This document shows positions 61,784 to 64,000 of a stretch of 64,000 nt of DNA, one piece after another. Each line of letters begins with the position of its first letter. The stretch's first letter is position 1. The notes beneath the pieces were generated by a model. The model was not told where the DNA came from, made no database searches, and saw nothing but the letters and a program-made list of their open reading frames with translations. The position numbers and the translations under genes were made by a program. The stretch is from Calvatia gigantea (Eukaryota; Basidiomycota; Agaricomycetes; Agaricales; Lycoperdaceae), in assembly GCA_025093985.1 (NCBI GenBank), contig JACAAK010000003.1:3906001-3970000 (forward strand). Direction: 5' to 3'.

Positions 61784-64000
61784 TCCCGTCAAACTGAATT
61801 GACAGCGTGCGGCAGGAGGTTGATATGATTGAGCACGATAGATATGGTCGTTAGATGTAAAGGTTGTATCCCAAGAAATTCGGTCTGTTTCTGAACGGGA
61901 CACGAGGCTTGGGAGGGTGTAGCACAGCGCTCAGTAAATTGTAGTTCTGGTGTTGTGCCAGTGCCCGAAGAGTGGAAACATATTTGTGGATATTTGGCGT
62001 TGTGGGGTTTAGTGGCCTTTAATACTGACTACTGTTGACAGTTGTTCAATACTTCGTTCATCCACTGGGATGAGCATCAGATATCTTTTACGCCATGGGC
62101 TGTTGGATCGTTCACCTGCTTGATATGTGAGAGCGGGGAGACCTGATTTCAAAAACTAATGGTTCCGGGATAGACTGGCCTCATGGAGGAGTAGAAGTTT
62201 CGAGCGCACCCCAGAACACCCCGCAAAGAAAATACACGTTTCCACCCTCGTTTCCTTCCCATCAGCCGTTCAGACTCGATGAACGTGCGCTTTTGAAGAA
62301 GCCTAGTAACAGATCAATTTCCGCCCCTTCCTCCCCCCCGAATATAGTGTTGCTTCGTCTGTGCGAACTCGCCGGACACTGTCTTGCAAGCCAGATAGGG
62401 GCATGGGTTTATCCCCGCACCCGCCCCTTTAGCCAAAACGCCTTCTTCTTTACTCTCTGATTTCTATCTAGAAACCCGAGATGGCCAGAGTGATTTCATA
62501 GTTAATCATTAACATTGTAATATTGAATCTTGATCGAAACCGCCAGTAACCCTCATGTGCAATATTCATGTATCACTCGTGCATACTTTACGAGAGTCTG
62601 ACGTCTGGAGACGTTCGTTGCGGAGGAGGGTTTCCATGTGTTCGTTTTGGGGTGGGCACCCCCATCCGATGGTAAAGTGTCCGGCTCTTCGACTCCTTCT
62701 TGTAACGATTTGCACGTCAGTTAACCTGGAATATTTTTAGCGCCTCTCTCTCTCCAATTGGGTTTGTGCGCCGAAGGAAGGGAACAATGCGAGGGCAGAG
62801 GGTTGCGCTCGGGTGAAATAGAGTGGCCTTTTTGTTCTTTGTTGCCGCACCTCAGGTGTGCTACATTCTTCAGTGGAAAGATTGGAAGCCGCGGACAAAA
62901 TAATTGTATTACGTTTTGCCAAATACAGAGACATGCAGAACAAAAGACTTGGGTGGTGCCAGGACTTGGACTAAGGTCATCATAACGAGTCTGGGGCACA
63001 CGAACGGTTAACCCATGCTGAATTATAGCAGCCACAAAGGTGCGATGACTACCCTATCAGCGGGCCCGTTCCTCGCTTCGTCAGGAAAACACAAAAAAAA
63101 ACAGCACAGCCCCTGTTGATCACACGCGTTGAAAACTGAATGGCAGTTTCCAAGACCTCATCATCAACTAAGCCTTAGCGCAAAGGTGGTTAGTAGTCAA
63201 CAATTGTTGAACTGACGCGTATGTCAGATGATGGGCCATGCCAATCCTGCGTAACATCACTGACTGCCCCTGGCATTTTTACATCTTCCCAAAATAACAT
63301 GCTTTCTTCACAGCAACCAATCCTAAAACACAGCCCGAACATTGCGCAGTGTGACCAACGTAAAACGGCGAACACCAACCATGATGCGCATTAGGGCGCA
63401 ATGTTGGGTGGCATGTACAGCATCCCGAGTCCCGGGATGATTCTTCGTGGCCAGCCGAGATGACAATGGACTCTATCTTGTCCATCTAACTCCTTCCTCC
63501 ATCGTCGGCAGCATCGCCAACCCTTGTGACATTCAGCTCTCAGATACGACTCTTGTGTGACGGATATCGTAGAATGCATCAGAAAATGAAAAGTATAACT
63601 GTCATATAAACAACCGCCTGTGCACGGATATGAATTTCAAGCCTCAACGGATTCTTGCGGTCGCCTGGCTCACGCTCCACTGTGCTGTTGTTGTGAGAAG
63701 ATCTACACCCCTTGCCCGACAGAGGTAGTCACAGGACTAAAATAGGAAAATACACCAAGAATGGAGAGGTTGCATCAAATGGAAAAGCTATTGAAAGGGA
63801 GGGAAACAAAAGACAAAAAGAAAGTCAAATTTTGGTTTTGACTCAATCACGTACGCAATATGGCTTCAAAAATTCAACGTCAACCCGAGTCACGGAGCAT
63901 AGATGGGACAGGCGGCTATAGTGTGGTCGGGTGCAATAAGTCACGAAAAGCCGAGCAAACCGTATGCCGTGGCCAATCATGAAATTCTCCAAGATTCTAG
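61784..64000. other. Right-edge gene-poor region
   Basis: About 2.2 kb without a recognisable protein gene. Only short unrelated frames occur, for example 62555-62740 and 63712-63921. A tRNA-like or hairpin-forming segment is noted at 62935-63015. The region may be intergenic or hold decayed repeats. Confidence 0.5.
62935..63015 (-). other. Degenerate tRNA-like / hairpin segment
   Basis: On the minus strand the segment has an A-box-like ATTCAGCATGGGTTA and a B-box-like GTCCAAGTCC (one mismatch to the consensus), about 45 bp apart. GTGCCCCAG and CTGGCAC can pair. A proper cloverleaf with matching acceptor and T stems could not be drawn, so it is at most a tRNA relic or SINE fragment. Confidence 0.25.

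Overview
The window is nuclear DNA of a filamentous basidiomycete, most likely a mushroom-forming agaricomycete. Genes are dense and mostly multi-exon, with short GT-AG introns of about 50-65 nt. Class I hydrophobins, a DNMT1-type DNA methyltransferase with an RFD domain, and a family of small secreted proteins point the same way. There are no prokaryotic features. Species cannot be named from sequence alone.

Layout. 0.4-7.1 kb: DOP1 (endosomal/Golgi trafficking scaffold). 7.5-9 kb: an Ies4-like INO80 subunit. 9.5-14.1 kb: ATP synthase subunit e, an RbAp48/Hat2-type histone-binding WD40 protein, a RAMP4/Ysy6 ER protein and a Bmt5-type 25S rRNA methyltransferase. 14.3-22.6 kb: an accessory block of six tandem paralogues of one small secreted protein. 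Four are intact and two are broken, and the block has grown by nested segmental duplications. One duplication carried away the 3' tail of the next gene, MCR1 (NADH-cytochrome b5 reductase). 24.2-25.9 kb: HOG1 MAP kinase. 26.8-31.9 kb: DNMT1. 32.1-39.6 kb: DPH4, a small unknown protein, an ING-family PHD protein, FIP1 and mitochondrial ribosomal protein uL10m. 40.1-43.4 kb: three hydrophobin genes, two of them in the arms of a near-perfect inverted repeat of about 0.7 kb. 45-62 kb: a TBC RabGAP, an unusual zinc-motif/SDR protein, enolase, NOG2, importin-9/KAP114 and a charged RS-rich nuclear protein. 62-64 kb: no recognisable gene.

Most genes are core housekeeping or chromatin/RNA functions: HAT2, IES4-like, DNMT1, ING, FIP1, NOG2, BMT5, KAP114, ribosomal and mitochondrial genes. 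Lineage-specific novelty sits in two cell-surface/secreted islands: the secreted-protein array at 14.3-22.6 kb and the hydrophobin block at 40.1-43.4 kb.

The main puzzle is that all three hydrophobins need a one-base frame correction, with the same lesion in both inverted-repeat arms. DNMT1 needs one too, at an A7 run. These may be real frameshifts or residual assembly indels; this cannot be decided from the sequence alone. Exon boundaries were worked out by eye from splice sites and family conservation, so internal boundaries of the large genes are approximate.
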